Shown here: piece after piece, positions 1 to 8,146 of the stretch
How the letters are laid out: every line of letters starts with the position of its first letter
Position numbering within the stretch: position 1 is the first letter of the stretch
DNA from: Bog-756 sp038210245
GTDB lineage: Bacteria > Actinomycetota > Acidimicrobiia > Acidimicrobiales > RAAP-2
Assembly: GCA_038210245.1 (NCBI GenBank)
Contig: JBBQWW010000001.1
Location: 1 to 64,000, forward strand
Direction: 5' to 3'
DNA: 64,000 bases
Translations under genes and position numbers: made by a program
Notes under the pieces: model-generated
Database searches by the model: none
What the model was told of the DNA's origin: nothing
The model's input: only the letters and a program-made list of their open reading frames with translations

Positions 1-1
1 C

Positions 2-451
2 AAGGGGTACTGGGAGGTGGCCAGCGACGGAGGGGTCTTCTCCTTCGGTGACGCCACCTACTTCGGCGGGATGGGTGGCCAACACCTCACCGCGCCTGTG
101 GTCGGTCTGACCTCGAGCCACGACGGCAAGGGGTACTGGGAGGTGGCCAGCGACGGCGGAGTCTTCGCCTTCGGCGACGCCACCTTCTATGGCGGGATGG
201 GTGGCCACGTGCTCAACGCCCCGATCGTGGCTCTGGCCGCCACCCCCGACGGTCACGGGTACTGGATGGTGGGCAGCGACGGGGGGGTCTTCGCCTTCGG
301 CTCGGCCGTCTTCCACGGGGGCGCGGGCCAGACTCCTCTCGACGCCCCGGTCACCGGCCTGGCGGCAAACCAGGCCACCGGGGGCTACTGGCTGGTCGGG
401 TGGGACGGTGGCGTCTTCTCGTACGGCGCCCCCTTCCTCGGCGCGGGCTGA
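2..451 (+). CDS. Secreted GYW-repeat protein, C-terminal fragment
   Basis: The reading frame is open from the window edge, so only the C-terminal 149 residues are present. They form four copies of a 42-residue unit with the core 'GYWEVASDGGVFSFGDA' followed by 'GGMGG' and 'APVVGL'. The DNA period is exactly 126 bp (equivalent bases at 2, 128, 254 and 380), and the first two copies are nearly identical. The last copy is cut short at 'GAPFLGAG'. Such repeats are common as C-terminal, probably beta-propeller-like modules of exported proteins and hydrolases of Acidimicrobiia. The catalytic or N-terminal part, if any, lies outside the window, so no function is assigned. A perfect 9-bp hairpin follows the stop codon. 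Confidence 0.8.
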   Translation, partial: KGYWEVASDGGVFSFGDATYFGGMGGQHLTAPVVGLTSSHDGKGYWEVASDGGVFAFGDATFYGGMGGHVLNAPIVALAATPDGHGYWMVGSDGGVFAFGSAVFHGGAGQTPLDAPVTGLAANQATGGYWLVGWDGGVFSYGAPFLGAG

Positions 452-474
452 GTCGACCACCCATAGTGGTCGAC
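452..474. terminator. Perfect inverted repeat after the repeat-protein gene
   Basis: GTCGACCAC and GTGGTCGAC form a 9-bp perfect stem around the loop CCATA, immediately after the TGA stop of the preceding gene. There is no T-tract, which is usual for hairpin terminators in high-GC actinobacteria. It could alternatively be an operator for the aquaporin gene downstream. Confidence 0.5.
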
Positions 475-533
475 GCATGGCGAGCTTCCGGACTGCGCCC
501 TCACGCCGTTGCACCGGCTCTCCTCGGTATTCT

Positions 534-622
534 CACCCGGGCAAGTAGACGATGGGAGCGGAATACTTGCCCGGGCAGTAATTCCGGCCGTTGACCGTCG
601 GGACCTACTTGCCCGGGTAAGG
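534..622. promoter_or_regulatory. Three copies of a TACTTGCCCGGGCAAGTA-like palindrome
   Basis: Three sites are centred on CCCGGG at 536-541, 570-575 and 612-617. They read CACCCGGGCAAGTAG, TACTTGCCCGGGCAGTA and TACTTGCCCGGGTAAG. Each copy has one imperfect half, and together they define the perfect palindrome TACTTGCCCGGGCAAGTA. Centre-to-centre distances are 34 and 42 bp, close to whole helical turns. They lie in the 249-bp gap ahead of the aquaporin gene and look like cooperative binding sites for a dimeric regulator. The regulator is not identifiable from the window. Confidence 0.6.
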
Positions 623-700
623 CACGGCGAATCGTGCTCACTGGTCGAGACACTCGAGCGTCGGCGGTGGCGTCGGTACGCTGGTGCGGGTGAGCACCCC

Positions 701-1552
701 ATGAGTTCCGGGCACGACCTCCCCTCCGTGCGCTTCCAGGGAGACAGCCCGGGAGACGGTCAGTTCCCGGTCCAGTCGGCCGAGCAACGGCTGTTCGAGA
801 TGGTCAAGGACTTCAACGATCCGCGCCAGGAGTGGCGCCGCCTCTTCGCCGAGTTGGTGGGCACCTTCCTGCTGGTGCTGGTGGCGGCAGGAGGGCCGAT
901 GATGGGGAGAGCCTTCCCCGGGTCGGTGGGCCGGGCGGCGGCCGTGGTGGCCCCGGGCATGATGGTCATGGCCGTCATCCTCTTCATGGGCAAGGTGTCC
1001 GGGGCCCATCTCAATCCGGCCGCGAGCCTGGGCTTCGCCCTGAGGGGCGACTTCCGGTGGCGCCGAGTACCCGGCTACATCGTGGTCCAGCTGGTTGGGG
1101 CCACCGTGGCGGCCTGGTTCCTCCAGTCCGTGCTCCACGTGTCGGCCCAGTACGGATCCACCTATCCGGCCCCGACCGCCTCGTCATGGGATGCCATGCT
1201 GATCGAGATGGTCCTGACCATGGGCCTCGTCAGCGTGATCCTGGGCACGGCGTCGGGGGCCCAGCAGGTCGGACTGTTCGGGGCCATCGGGGTAGGCAGC
1301 TATGTGGCCCTGGCCGGCCTGTGGGCCAGCCCGCTCTCCGGTGCTTCCATGAACCCGGCCCGCACCTTCGGGCCCGATCTGGTGGCCGTCGATTTCGCCC
1401 ACATCTGGGTCTACGTGGCGGGACCCCTGGCCGGAACGGTGCTGGCTGTGGGCATCGCCTGGGTGCTGCGTGGTGCGGGGGGAGGGCGGACCGGTTCGCT
1501 GGCCGCGCAGGGAACCATCCAGCCTGAGATCCTCCGGCCGGAGAAGGAGTGA
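701..1552 (+). CDS. Aquaporin / MIP-family channel
   Basis: This is a Major Intrinsic Protein channel for water or small neutral solutes in the cytoplasmic membrane. Both half-helix signatures are present: 'GAHLNPAAS' in the first half and 'GASMNPART' in the second, with six hydrophobic segments as expected. From the ATG at 701 the product is 283 residues with a hydrophilic N-terminal leader of about 40 residues. A shorter start at 800 (MVKDFNDP) is possible. The open frame extends upstream to 509, but that would run through the palindromic sites at 570-622, so the downstream start is preferred. Substrate (water versus glycerol) cannot be decided. Three repeated palindromes upstream suggest tight regulation. 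The gene is convergent with the oxidoreductase gene at 1584. Confidence 0.9.
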   Translation: MSSGHDLPSVRFQGDSPGDGQFPVQSAEQRLFEMVKDFNDPRQEWRRLFAELVGTFLLVLVAAGGPMMGRAFPGSVGRAAAVVAPGMMVMAVILFMGKVSGAHLNPAASLGFALRGDFRWRRVPGYIVVQLVGATVAAWFLQSVLHVSAQYGSTYPAPTASSWDAMLIEMVLTMGLVSVILGTASGAQQVGLFGAIGVGSYVALAGLWASPLSGASMNPARTFGPDLVAVDFAHIWVYVAGPLAGTVLAVGIAWVLRGAGGGRTGSLAAQGTIQPEILRPEKE

Positions 1553-1556
1553 GGTA

Positions 1557-1578
1557 CGGGCCCGCTCGGTACGGCCCG
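1557..1578. terminator. Possible bidirectional terminator
   Basis: CGGGCC (1557-1562) pairs with GGCCCG (1573-1578) across a 10-nt loop in the 31-bp space between the convergent aquaporin and oxidoreductase stop codons. The stem is short and has no T-run. The call rests mainly on position. Confidence 0.35.
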
Positions 1579-1583
1579 AGGCA

Positions 1584-2987
1584 TCACCCTCCGATGATCC
1601 GCTCCAGGGCCCGGGCGTGCCAGGTGGCCCGACCGGCCCGCTCTTCGGCGTGGTCGGCGCGGGCGGCCAGCCGCAGTCCGGCGTTGATCCCGAGATAACG
1701 CAGCGGCTCCGGCTCCCACCGCTTGGACCGGTGCCCCACCCAGGGCAGCGCGGTCAGATCGGTGTGGCGTCGGAGGATCAGGTCCCGAAGGGTCCGTCCG
1801 GCCAGATTGGTGGTGGAGACCCCGTCACCCACGTACCCGCCGGCCCAGGCCACCCCGGTGGCCGGGTCGAGTCCCACTGAGGTGAACCAGTCCCGGGCGA
1901 TCCCGAGCGGCCCACCCCACCGATGGGTGATCTCGGCGTCGGCTAACGATGGGAACAGGTCGACCAGCGTGTGGCGCAGTGCCTCGTGCACGTCGCCGTC
2001 ACGGTCGTACTCCGGACGGATGGCCGACCCGAAGTGGTAGGGCGCACCCCGTCCCCCGAAGGCCATGCGCCCGTCTTCGGTCCGCTGTCCGTAGATGACC
2101 AGATGGCGATGGTCGGCGAAGGTCTCCCGGCGTCCCAACCCGACCTGGTCCCAGAACGAGTCGGGTAGCGGTTCGGTGGCGATCATGAGCGAGTACACCG
2201 GCACCAACGTGCGCTCCTCGCCCTGCAGCGTCCGGGTGTAGCCCTCGGTGGCCCGGACGACCGTGGCCGCCCGCACCATCCCCCGAGTCGTCTCGACGGC
2301 CCCGGCCCGGATGGCCCGCGCCTCGGTCTGCTCGAAGATGGTCACGCCGCGACGCTCGGTGGCTTCGGCCAGTCCCCGTGCCAGTCGGGCCGGATCCACC
2401 GCCGCGCAGTGCGGGGTGAAGGTGCCACCGAGGACGCTGGTGGCCCGGGCCATGGCCGACGCCTCGGCGGCCGACAGCAGGCGGAGGTCGTTCTCTCCGA
2501 TGCCGGCGGCGCGGGCCTCGGCCACCTCGTGGCGGGCCCGCTCCACCTGCACCCCGGTCCGGGCCAGCACCACGGTGCCCCCGTGGGCGAAGCCACACTC
2601 GATGGGCTCGGTCGCCACCACCCGACCCACCTCGCTCACCGTCTCGATCATGGCCCGGCGCATGGCCGCCCCGGCCCCGGCTCCACCCACCTGGTCCAAC
2701 GTGGTCTCGGGTACGGCGAACAGTGCCGAGCACCAGCCGCCGTTGCGACCCGAGGCACCGAAGCCCACGGTGTCGCGCTCCAAGACGGCGATGCGCAGCG
2801 AAGGATCGGCCTCGGCTAGGTAGTAGGCGGTCCACAGTCCGGTGAAGCCACCTCCGACGATGGCCACGTCCACCTCGAGGTCGCCGGGCAGACCGGCCCG
2901 TACGGCCAGGGGTCCGGGGAGGCTGTCCCACCACAGGGACAGCCTCCGGTACTGCTCGCCCGAGGTCGGGCTCAGAGCTGCTTCCAC
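1584..2987 (-). CDS. FAD-dependent amine/amino-acid oxidoreductase (DAO family, PuuB-like)
   Basis: This 467-residue flavoprotein belongs to the D-amino-acid-oxidase-like family. The dinucleotide-binding motif 'VAIVGGGFTGLWTAYYLAE' lies at about residues 41-59, followed by 'GFGASGRNGGW', the pattern typical of the gamma-glutamylputrescine oxidase, sarcosine oxidase and glycine oxidase group. The C-terminus has the second FAD contact 'AGGYVGDGVSTTNLAGR'. It probably oxidises a primary or secondary amine to an aldehyde or imine plus H2O2. It overlaps the aminotransferase gene by 16 nt and is the third gene of the regulator-aminotransferase-oxidoreductase operon, opposite an aminobutyraldehyde-type dehydrogenase. 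Polyamine or omega-amino-acid breakdown is therefore the best guess. The exact substrate is inference. Confidence 0.85.
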   Translation of the reverse strand: MEAALSPTSGEQYRRLSLWWDSLPGPLAVRAGLPGDLEVDVAIVGGGFTGLWTAYYLAEADPSLRIAVLERDTVGFGASGRNGGWCSALFAVPETTLDQVGGAGAGAAMRRAMIETVSEVGRVVATEPIECGFAHGGTVVLARTGVQVERARHEVAEARAAGIGENDLRLLSAAEASAMARATSVLGGTFTPHCAAVDPARLARGLAEATERRGVTIFEQTEARAIRAGAVETTRGMVRAATVVRATEGYTRTLQGEERTLVPVYSLMIATEPLPDSFWDQVGLGRRETFADHRHLVIYGQRTEDGRMAFGGRGAPYHFGSAIRPEYDRDGDVHEALRHTLVDLFPSLADAEITHRWGGPLGIARDWFTSVGLDPATGVAWAGGYVGDGVSTTNLAGRTLRDLILRRHTDLTALPWVGHRSKRWEPEPLRYLGINAGLRLAARADHAEERAGRATWHARALERIIGG

Positions 2988-4336
2988 GCCTCGGTCAGCA
3001 CCGACCGCAGGATGGAGGTCATCACCTCGAACTCCTCGGGTCCACAGGTGAGCGGAGGAGCCAGCTGGATGACGGGGTCGCCCCGGTCATCGGCCCGGCA
3101 GATCAGCCCGGCCTCGTAGAGGGCCCCGGACAGGAAGCCACGGAGCAGGCGCTCGGCCTCGTCGTCGTCGAAGGTCTCGCGGGTGTCCTTGTCCTTCACC
3201 ATCTCGATCCCGTAGAAGTAGCCCGCGCCCCGGACGTCACCCACGATGGGGAGGTCGGAGAGGGTGTCGAGGGCTGCTTTGAACTCGGCCTCGTGCTCCC
3301 GGACGTTCTCGAGCAGCCCTTCCTTCTCGAACAGGTCGATGTTGGCCAGGGCCACCGCCGTGCTCACCGGGTGGCCGCCGAAGGTCACCCCGTGGAGGAA
3401 GCTCTCACCCTGCAGGAACGGCTCGACCAGCCGGTCGCTGACGGCCATGGCCCCGAGGGGCGAGTACCCACTGGTCAGGCCCTTGGCCATGGTCACGATG
3501 TCGGGCTCGTAGTCGTAGCGCTCCGCCCCGAAGAAGTGGCCCAGTCGGCCGAAGGCGCAGATGACTTCGTCGGACACCATGAGCACGCCGTACTTGTCGC
3601 AGATCTCGCGTACCCGCTGGAAGTACCCGGGGGGTGGTGGGAAGCAGCCGCCGGCATTCTGGACCGGTTCGAGGAAGACGGCGGCCACCGTCTCGGGGTC
3701 CTCGAACAGGATGGCCTGCTCGATGGCGTCGGCCGCCCATCGGCCGAAGGCCTCGAGGTCGTCGGCGAAGTACGGGGCCCGGTAGAAGTTGGTGTTGGGC
3801 ACCTTGATGGCTCCGGCCACCAGCGGCTCGAAGGGTGTCTTGATCTCATTCACACCCGTGATGGACAGCGCACCCATGGTGGCCCCGTGGTAGGCGATGT
3901 TCCGACTGATCACCTTCTTCCGCTCCGGCTGTCCGGTGATGGCGAAGTACTGGCGGGCCAGCTTCCAGGCCGACTCCACCGCCTCGGAGCCCCCGGTGGT
4001 GAAGAAGATGCGATTGCAGTCCCCGGGGGTGAGCCCGGCCAGGCGGTCGGCCAGCTCCACGGCCATCGGATGGGCGTAGCTCCAGATCGGGAAGTAGGCG
4101 AGGGTACTGGCCTGGCGGGCCGCCGCCTCAGCCAGCTCGGTCCGGCCGTGCCCGACCTGGCTGGTGAACAGGCCGGACAGGCCGTCGAGATAGCGCTTGC
4201 CGTACTGGTCGTAGACGTAGACGCCCTCACCCCGGACGATGGTCGGGATGTTGTTGGTCTCCGACATCCGGGTGAAGTGCATCCACAGGTGGCGGTGGGC
4301 GCTCTCTTGCAGAGCCTCGTTGGAAAATTCGGTCAT
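2972..4336 (-). CDS. Class III PLP aminotransferase (putrescine/beta-alanine:pyruvate type)
   Basis: This 454-residue omega-transaminase carries the class III pattern 'LMVSDEVICAFGRLGHFFG' and then 'MAKGLTSGYSPLGA', with the PLP-binding lysine near residue 285. The N-terminal 'HLWMHFTRM' and 'GVYVYDQYGKRYLDGLSGLF' are typical of pyruvate-dependent diamine or beta-alanine transaminases. The ATG at 4336 is chosen because it overlaps the regulator's stop as ATGA, implying translational coupling. An upstream extension in the same frame is a shadow of the regulator gene. It would transfer the amine to pyruvate, giving an aldehyde plus alanine. Alanine dehydrogenase and an aldehyde dehydrogenase are encoded on the opposite strand of the same locus. 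Confidence 0.88.
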   Translation of the reverse strand: MTEFSNEALQESAHRHLWMHFTRMSETNNIPTIVRGEGVYVYDQYGKRYLDGLSGLFTSQVGHGRTELAEAAARQASTLAYFPIWSYAHPMAVELADRLAGLTPGDCNRIFFTTGGSEAVESAWKLARQYFAITGQPERKKVISRNIAYHGATMGALSITGVNEIKTPFEPLVAGAIKVPNTNFYRAPYFADDLEAFGRWAADAIEQAILFEDPETVAAVFLEPVQNAGGCFPPPPGYFQRVREICDKYGVLMVSDEVICAFGRLGHFFGAERYDYEPDIVTMAKGLTSGYSPLGAMAVSDRLVEPFLQGESFLHGVTFGGHPVSTAVALANIDLFEKEGLLENVREHEAEFKAALDTLSDLPIVGDVRGAGYFYGIEMVKDKDTRETFDDDEAERLLRGFLSGALYEAGLICRADDRGDPVIQLAPPLTCGPEEFEVMTSILRSVLTEAWKQL

Positions 4337-4812
4337 CTGGTCCCCCAGGCATAGGTCTGTTTGGTCAACTTCAGGTACATGAACGTCTCGGTGTCGCGCA
4401 CGCCGGGGATCAGCCGGATGACCCCGTTGAGCAGTTCGAGCAGCGTGTCCTCGTCCTCGGTCACCAGCTCCACCAGGATGTCGAAGGATCCCGTGCACAG
4501 CACCACGTAGTCGATGTCGTCCACGGCGGCGAGCCGTTCGGCCACCACCCGGGTGTCCCCGTCGGCCCGGATACCCACCATGGCCTGGCAACGGAAGCCC
4601 ACCTGCAGGGGGTCGGTGACGGCCACGATCTGCATGATGCCGGCGTCACGCATCTTCTGGACCCGCTGGCGGACGGCGGCCTCGGAGAGGCCCACCGCCT
4701 CGGCGATGGAACCATAGGTACGCCGTCCATCCTGCTGGAGCTCCTCAACGATGGCCTTGTTGACCTCGTCCAGCAGCCCGCCGGAGCCCGACGACGTGGG
4801 TGGTGAGCTCAT
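4333..4812 (-). CDS. Lrp/AsnC-family transcriptional regulator
   Basis: This 159-residue regulator has an N-terminal winged HTH at about residues 14-60 ('DGRRTYGSIAEAVGLSEAAV'), then an AsnC-type effector domain (ligand-binding ACT-like fold) ending at 'KLTKQTYAWGTR'. The ATG at 4812 is preferred over an in-frame GTG at 4836. It is the first gene of a three-gene operon and diverges from the dehydrogenase-permease-alanine dehydrogenase operon across a 272-bp AT-rich gap. It probably senses an amino acid or amine and controls both directions. The gap contains an 8-bp inverted repeat of a kind that could serve as its operator. Confidence 0.9.
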   Translation of the reverse strand: MSSPPTSSGSGGLLDEVNKAIVEELQQDGRRTYGSIAEAVGLSEAAVRQRVQKMRDAGIMQIVAVTDPLQVGFRCQAMVGIRADGDTRVVAERLAAVDDIDYVVLCTGSFDILVELVTEDEDTLLELLNGVIRLIPGVRDTETFMYLKLTKQTYAWGTR

Positions 4813-5084
4813 CGGGCCCGGCCCGGCCACCGCCACGGGGGGCTGCCCCTGCGGCCGGAGGCGTCAGATCGGTGATTGTGCATGCCCTTCCAGTTATAGC
4901 AGTTCGAGCGGAATTGGTGGAAAATTTCGAAGGAATCCGTAGTGGGATTGAAATTCCTTCCAGAAAAAACTTGTCTGCTGTCCGTTCATCGGTAACTATG
5001 ACGTCGTCGCAGTTGTGCAGGGGTGGTCGACCGGTCCGTCGGAGCGCACCTCGGACGGACCATGGGAGAACCCGGGGAGGGTCA
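4813..5084. promoter_or_regulatory. Divergent promoter region with inverted repeat (candidate Lrp operator)
   Basis: This gap is clearly AT-richer than its surroundings between about 4875 and 5005. GAAGGAAT (4929-4936) and ATTCCTTC (4953-4960) form a perfect 8-bp inverted repeat with a 16-bp centre. A rightward promoter is suggested by TTGTCT (4971-4976) and AACTAT (4994-4999) with a 17-bp spacer. A leftward -10 element TATAAC reads from 4897 to 4892. The ribosome binding site for the dehydrogenase is GGGGAGG just before 5081. The operator role is inferred from position between the Lrp gene and its likely target. Confidence 0.5.
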
Positions 5085-6548
5085 ATGAGCAGCCAGGGCT
5101 CGGAGCAGGGAACGACAGGGTCCAAACCACTGTCGAACTTCGTCGGCGGTACCTACGTCGGCACCCAGGACGGGGGGACGGCGATGCTGGTCGATCCCAG
5201 CACCGGAGAGGAGTACCTCGAGTCCCCGGTGTCGGGGGCCAAGGACATCGATGCGGCCATGGCCGCCGCCGAAGGGGCGTTCCCCGACTGGCGGGACGCC
5301 ACCCCCGCTGAACGCAGCCTGGCCCTGTTCCGGATCGCCGACGCCCTCGAGGCCCGGGCCGACGACCTGGTCGGAGTGGAGTCGGCCAACACCGGCAAGC
5401 CGGTGGCCGTCACGCTGTCCGAGGAGATCCCCCCGCTGGTCGACCAGATCCGCTTCTTCGCCGGTGCCGCCCGCCATCTCGAGGGCAAGTCGGCCGGTGA
5501 GTACATGAAGGACCACACCTCCTTCATCCGCCGCGAGCCCATCGGCGTGTGCGCCGCGGTGACCCCGTGGAACTACCCGCTCATGATGGCGGTGTGGAAG
5601 TGGGCCCCGGCGTTGGCCGCCGGCAACACCATGGTGCTCAAGCCGTCCGACACCACGCCGGCCTCCAGTCTGCTCATGGCCGAGATCATGTCCGAGTTCC
5701 TCCCCGATGGCGCCTTCAACGTGGTGTGCGGTGACCGTGAGACCGGCCGGCTGCTGGTCGACCACCCCACGCCGTCCATGGTGTCAATCACCGGCAGCGT
5801 GCGGGCCGGCATGCAGGTGGCCGCCGCCGCCGCCACCGACCTCAAGCGGGTCCACCTCGAGTTGGGGGGCAAGGCTCCCTGCGTGGTCTTCGACGACGCC
5901 GACATCGCCGCCGCCGCCGAGGGCATCGCCGTCGCCGGGTACTTCAACGCCGGCCAGGACTGTACGGCGGCCACCCGGGTATTGGCCGGGCCGGGCGTCT
6001 ACGAGGACTTCGTGTCGGCCCTCGCCGAGCAGGCCCAGGCCCAGACGGTCGGTGGGCTGGAGACCCCCGACGCCGACTACGGCCCACTCAACAGCGCCGC
6101 CCAACTCGACCGACTCACCGGCTTCCTCGAGAGGCTCCCCTCTCACGCCGAGGTGGTCACCGGGGGTAGCTCGGTGGGGGCCCGTGGCTTCTGCTTTGCT
6201 CCCACCGTCATCGCCGGACTGGAGCAGGACGACGAGGTCATCCAACAAGAGATGTTCGGACCAGCCATCACCGTCCAGCGCTTCACCGATGAGGACCAGG
6301 CCCTGGCCTGGGCCAACGGCGTGCAGTACGGACTGGCGTCCAGCGTCTGGACCAAAGACCACGGCCGGGCCATGCGCATGGCCAAGGGCCTCGACTTCGG
6401 CGCGGTGTGGATCAATACCCACATCCCCATCGTGGCCGAGATGCCCCACGGGGGCTTCAAGCATTCGGGCTACGGCAAGGACCTCTCGTCCTACGGCTTC
6501 GAGGACTACACCCGCATCAAGCACGTCATGAGCTACATCGGTACCTGA
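5085..6548 (+). CDS. Aldehyde dehydrogenase, gamma-aminobutyraldehyde/betaine-aldehyde type
   Basis: This is a 487-residue NAD(P)-dependent aldehyde dehydrogenase. The catalytic cysteine sits in 'YFNAGQDCTAATRV' (Cys293), and the general-base glutamate in 'ELGGKAPCVVFDDAD' (Glu259). The 'NAGQDCTA' signature is characteristic of aminobutyraldehyde dehydrogenases such as PatD, and also of betaine aldehyde dehydrogenases. The start at 5085 has a strong GGGGAGG site 5 bp upstream. The long open frame before it belongs to the promoter region. It probably oxidises the aminoaldehyde made by the transaminase and FAD oxidoreductase on the other strand. It leads an operon with an APC permease and alanine dehydrogenase. 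Confidence 0.9.
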   Translation: MSSQGSEQGTTGSKPLSNFVGGTYVGTQDGGTAMLVDPSTGEEYLESPVSGAKDIDAAMAAAEGAFPDWRDATPAERSLALFRIADALEARADDLVGVESANTGKPVAVTLSEEIPPLVDQIRFFAGAARHLEGKSAGEYMKDHTSFIRREPIGVCAAVTPWNYPLMMAVWKWAPALAAGNTMVLKPSDTTPASSLLMAEIMSEFLPDGAFNVVCGDRETGRLLVDHPTPSMVSITGSVRAGMQVAAAAATDLKRVHLELGGKAPCVVFDDADIAAAAEGIAVAGYFNAGQDCTAATRVLAGPGVYEDFVSALAEQAQAQTVGGLETPDADYGPLNSAAQLDRLTGFLERLPSHAEVVTGGSSVGARGFCFAPTVIAGLEQDDEVIQQEMFGPAITVQRFTDEDQALAWANGVQYGLASSVWTKDHGRAMRMAKGLDFGAVWINTHIPIVAEMPHGGFKHSGYGKDLSSYGFEDYTRIKHVMSYIGT

Positions 6549-6621
6549 ACAGCATCGATACATCACGCACCATCTGATCCGTCACCTGTCCACTGTCTGA
6601 CCAGAGCATCGGGGAGAGCAC

Positions 6622-8136
6622 ATGAGTACTGACGTCATTGATTCCAGCGGGACTCCGCCGGAGGTGCCCGGGCCGTTCGGCGCCCCGGTCTCCACCGCCG
6701 AGGCCGAACCCACCCTCCGGGCCAATACGCTCAACCTCTTCGACTCGACGGTCGTGGCCGTCTCTTCAGTAGCGCCGGCTTACACTCTGGCCGCCACCAT
6801 GGCCGTCCTCTTTCTCACTGTGGGTATCGGCTACGCCGGGCCGGCCGTGATCTGGATCAGCTTCGTCCCTGTCTTGTTCATCGCCATCTCCTACTTCCAC
6901 CTCAACCGGCGGGACCCGGACTGCGGTGCTTCCTACGCCTGGCTGTCCAAGCTGGTCCACCCAACGGTTGGCTGGTTCAACGGGTGGGTCCAGGTGGCCA
7001 CCGGCCTCATTTTCGTCATATCGGCGCCCATCGTGGCTGGCCAGTACACCCTCCAGCTGTTCAACGAGTGGGGCTGGATCTCCACCTCGACGGCCAACTC
7101 CGTCAGCACCGCCGCCCTGGCCGCCGCCCTGTGGCTGGCCCTTATTACCTTCATCTGTATCTGGGGCATCCGCTGGACCACCAACTTCCAGTGGGTGCTG
7201 CTGATCATCGAATACGTGGCCGTCATCGGGTTTTCGCTGTGGGGGATCATCAAAGTGGCGGTGAAGCACCCGGCTGGATCGACCAGCTTCCACTGGGGCT
7301 GGCTCAGTCCCGCCTCGATCGGTGGGGTCTCCGCACTGTCGGCCGGCCTCGTCCTCGGGGTCTTCTTCTACTGGGGCTGGGACACCGCCACCAACCTCAA
7401 CGAGGAGTCGAAGAACGCCACCAAGACCCCGGGCCAGGCCGGCATCATTGCCATGTTCCTGCTTCTGTTGGTCTTCGCCATGAACATCATCGCCGCCCAG
7501 ATGTTGCTACCCGAGAAGGCCTGGAACGCCCACCAGTCGACCATCCTCTTCTACTTTGCCCAGCAGGCGGCGGGGAGTTGGGCCGGCTACGTGATGATCA
7601 TCGCGGTGATCTCCTCCACGGTGGCCACCACCCAGACCACCTTGCTCCCGATGGCCCGGATCACCCTGTCCATGGCCCGGGACCAGGTCTTCCCCAGCGT
7701 GTTCGGCTCCATCCAGGGCAAGCTCAAGACCCCGATGGTGGGCACCCTGATCCTGTCCTTCCTGGCGCTGGTCGGGATCGTGGCCACTGCCGGTGTCTCC
7801 TCCATCAACACCGTCTTCCAGAACCTCATCTTGAGTATCGGCGTGCTGATCGCCTTCTACTACGGCATCACCGGACTGGCCTGCGCTTGGGCGTTCCGCA
7901 AAGTGGCGTTCGTCAAGGCCGGCTTCTTCTTCACCGGGGTGCTGCTGCCGCTTGTCGGAGGCATCGTCCTCCTGTTCGTGGCCTTCAAGGTGATCCAGGT
8001 CGGGGGGTGGAGCGGCTCGTACGCCGACATCATCACCCTCGCTCTCGGTGTCCCGCTGGTGATCATCGCCAGGTTCACCACCAAGGGTGATTTCTTTAAG
8101 ACGAAGCCCATCGCCTACACATCGATCGAGGATTGA
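6622..8136 (+). CDS. APC-superfamily amino acid/amine permease
   Basis: This 504-residue integral membrane protein has about 12 hydrophobic segments. An N-terminal cytoplasmic leader of roughly 40 residues precedes the conserved 'LNLFDSTVVAVSSVAPAYTL', typical of APC transporters for amino acids and polyamines. 'WGWDTATNLNEESKNATKTP' in the middle matches the TM6-TM7 region of this family. GGGGAG lies 6 bp before the ATG. The gene sits between an aminoaldehyde dehydrogenase and alanine dehydrogenase, 10 bp ahead of the latter, so it most likely imports the substrate of this catabolic locus. The specific substrate is not visible. Confidence 0.9.
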   Translation: MSTDVIDSSGTPPEVPGPFGAPVSTAEAEPTLRANTLNLFDSTVVAVSSVAPAYTLAATMAVLFLTVGIGYAGPAVIWISFVPVLFIAISYFHLNRRDPDCGASYAWLSKLVHPTVGWFNGWVQVATGLIFVISAPIVAGQYTLQLFNEWGWISTSTANSVSTAALAAALWLALITFICIWGIRWTTNFQWVLLIIEYVAVIGFSLWGIIKVAVKHPAGSTSFHWGWLSPASIGGVSALSAGLVLGVFFYWGWDTATNLNEESKNATKTPGQAGIIAMFLLLLVFAMNIIAAQMLLPEKAWNAHQSTILFYFAQQAAGSWAGYVMIIAVISSTVATTQTTLLPMARITLSMARDQVFPSVFGSIQGKLKTPMVGTLILSFLALVGIVATAGVSSINTVFQNLILSIGVLIAFYYGITGLACAWAFRKVAFVKAGFFFTGVLLPLVGGIVLLFVAFKVIQVGGWSGSYADIITLALGVPLVIIARFTTKGDFFKTKPIAYTSIED

Positions 8137-8146
8137 GGTCGGACCG

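Noticed and set aside
8087..8146. Upstream extension of alanine dehydrogenase by 20 codons.
   Set aside because: It lies inside the permease gene; family N-termini begin with MIVGVPKE at 8147.
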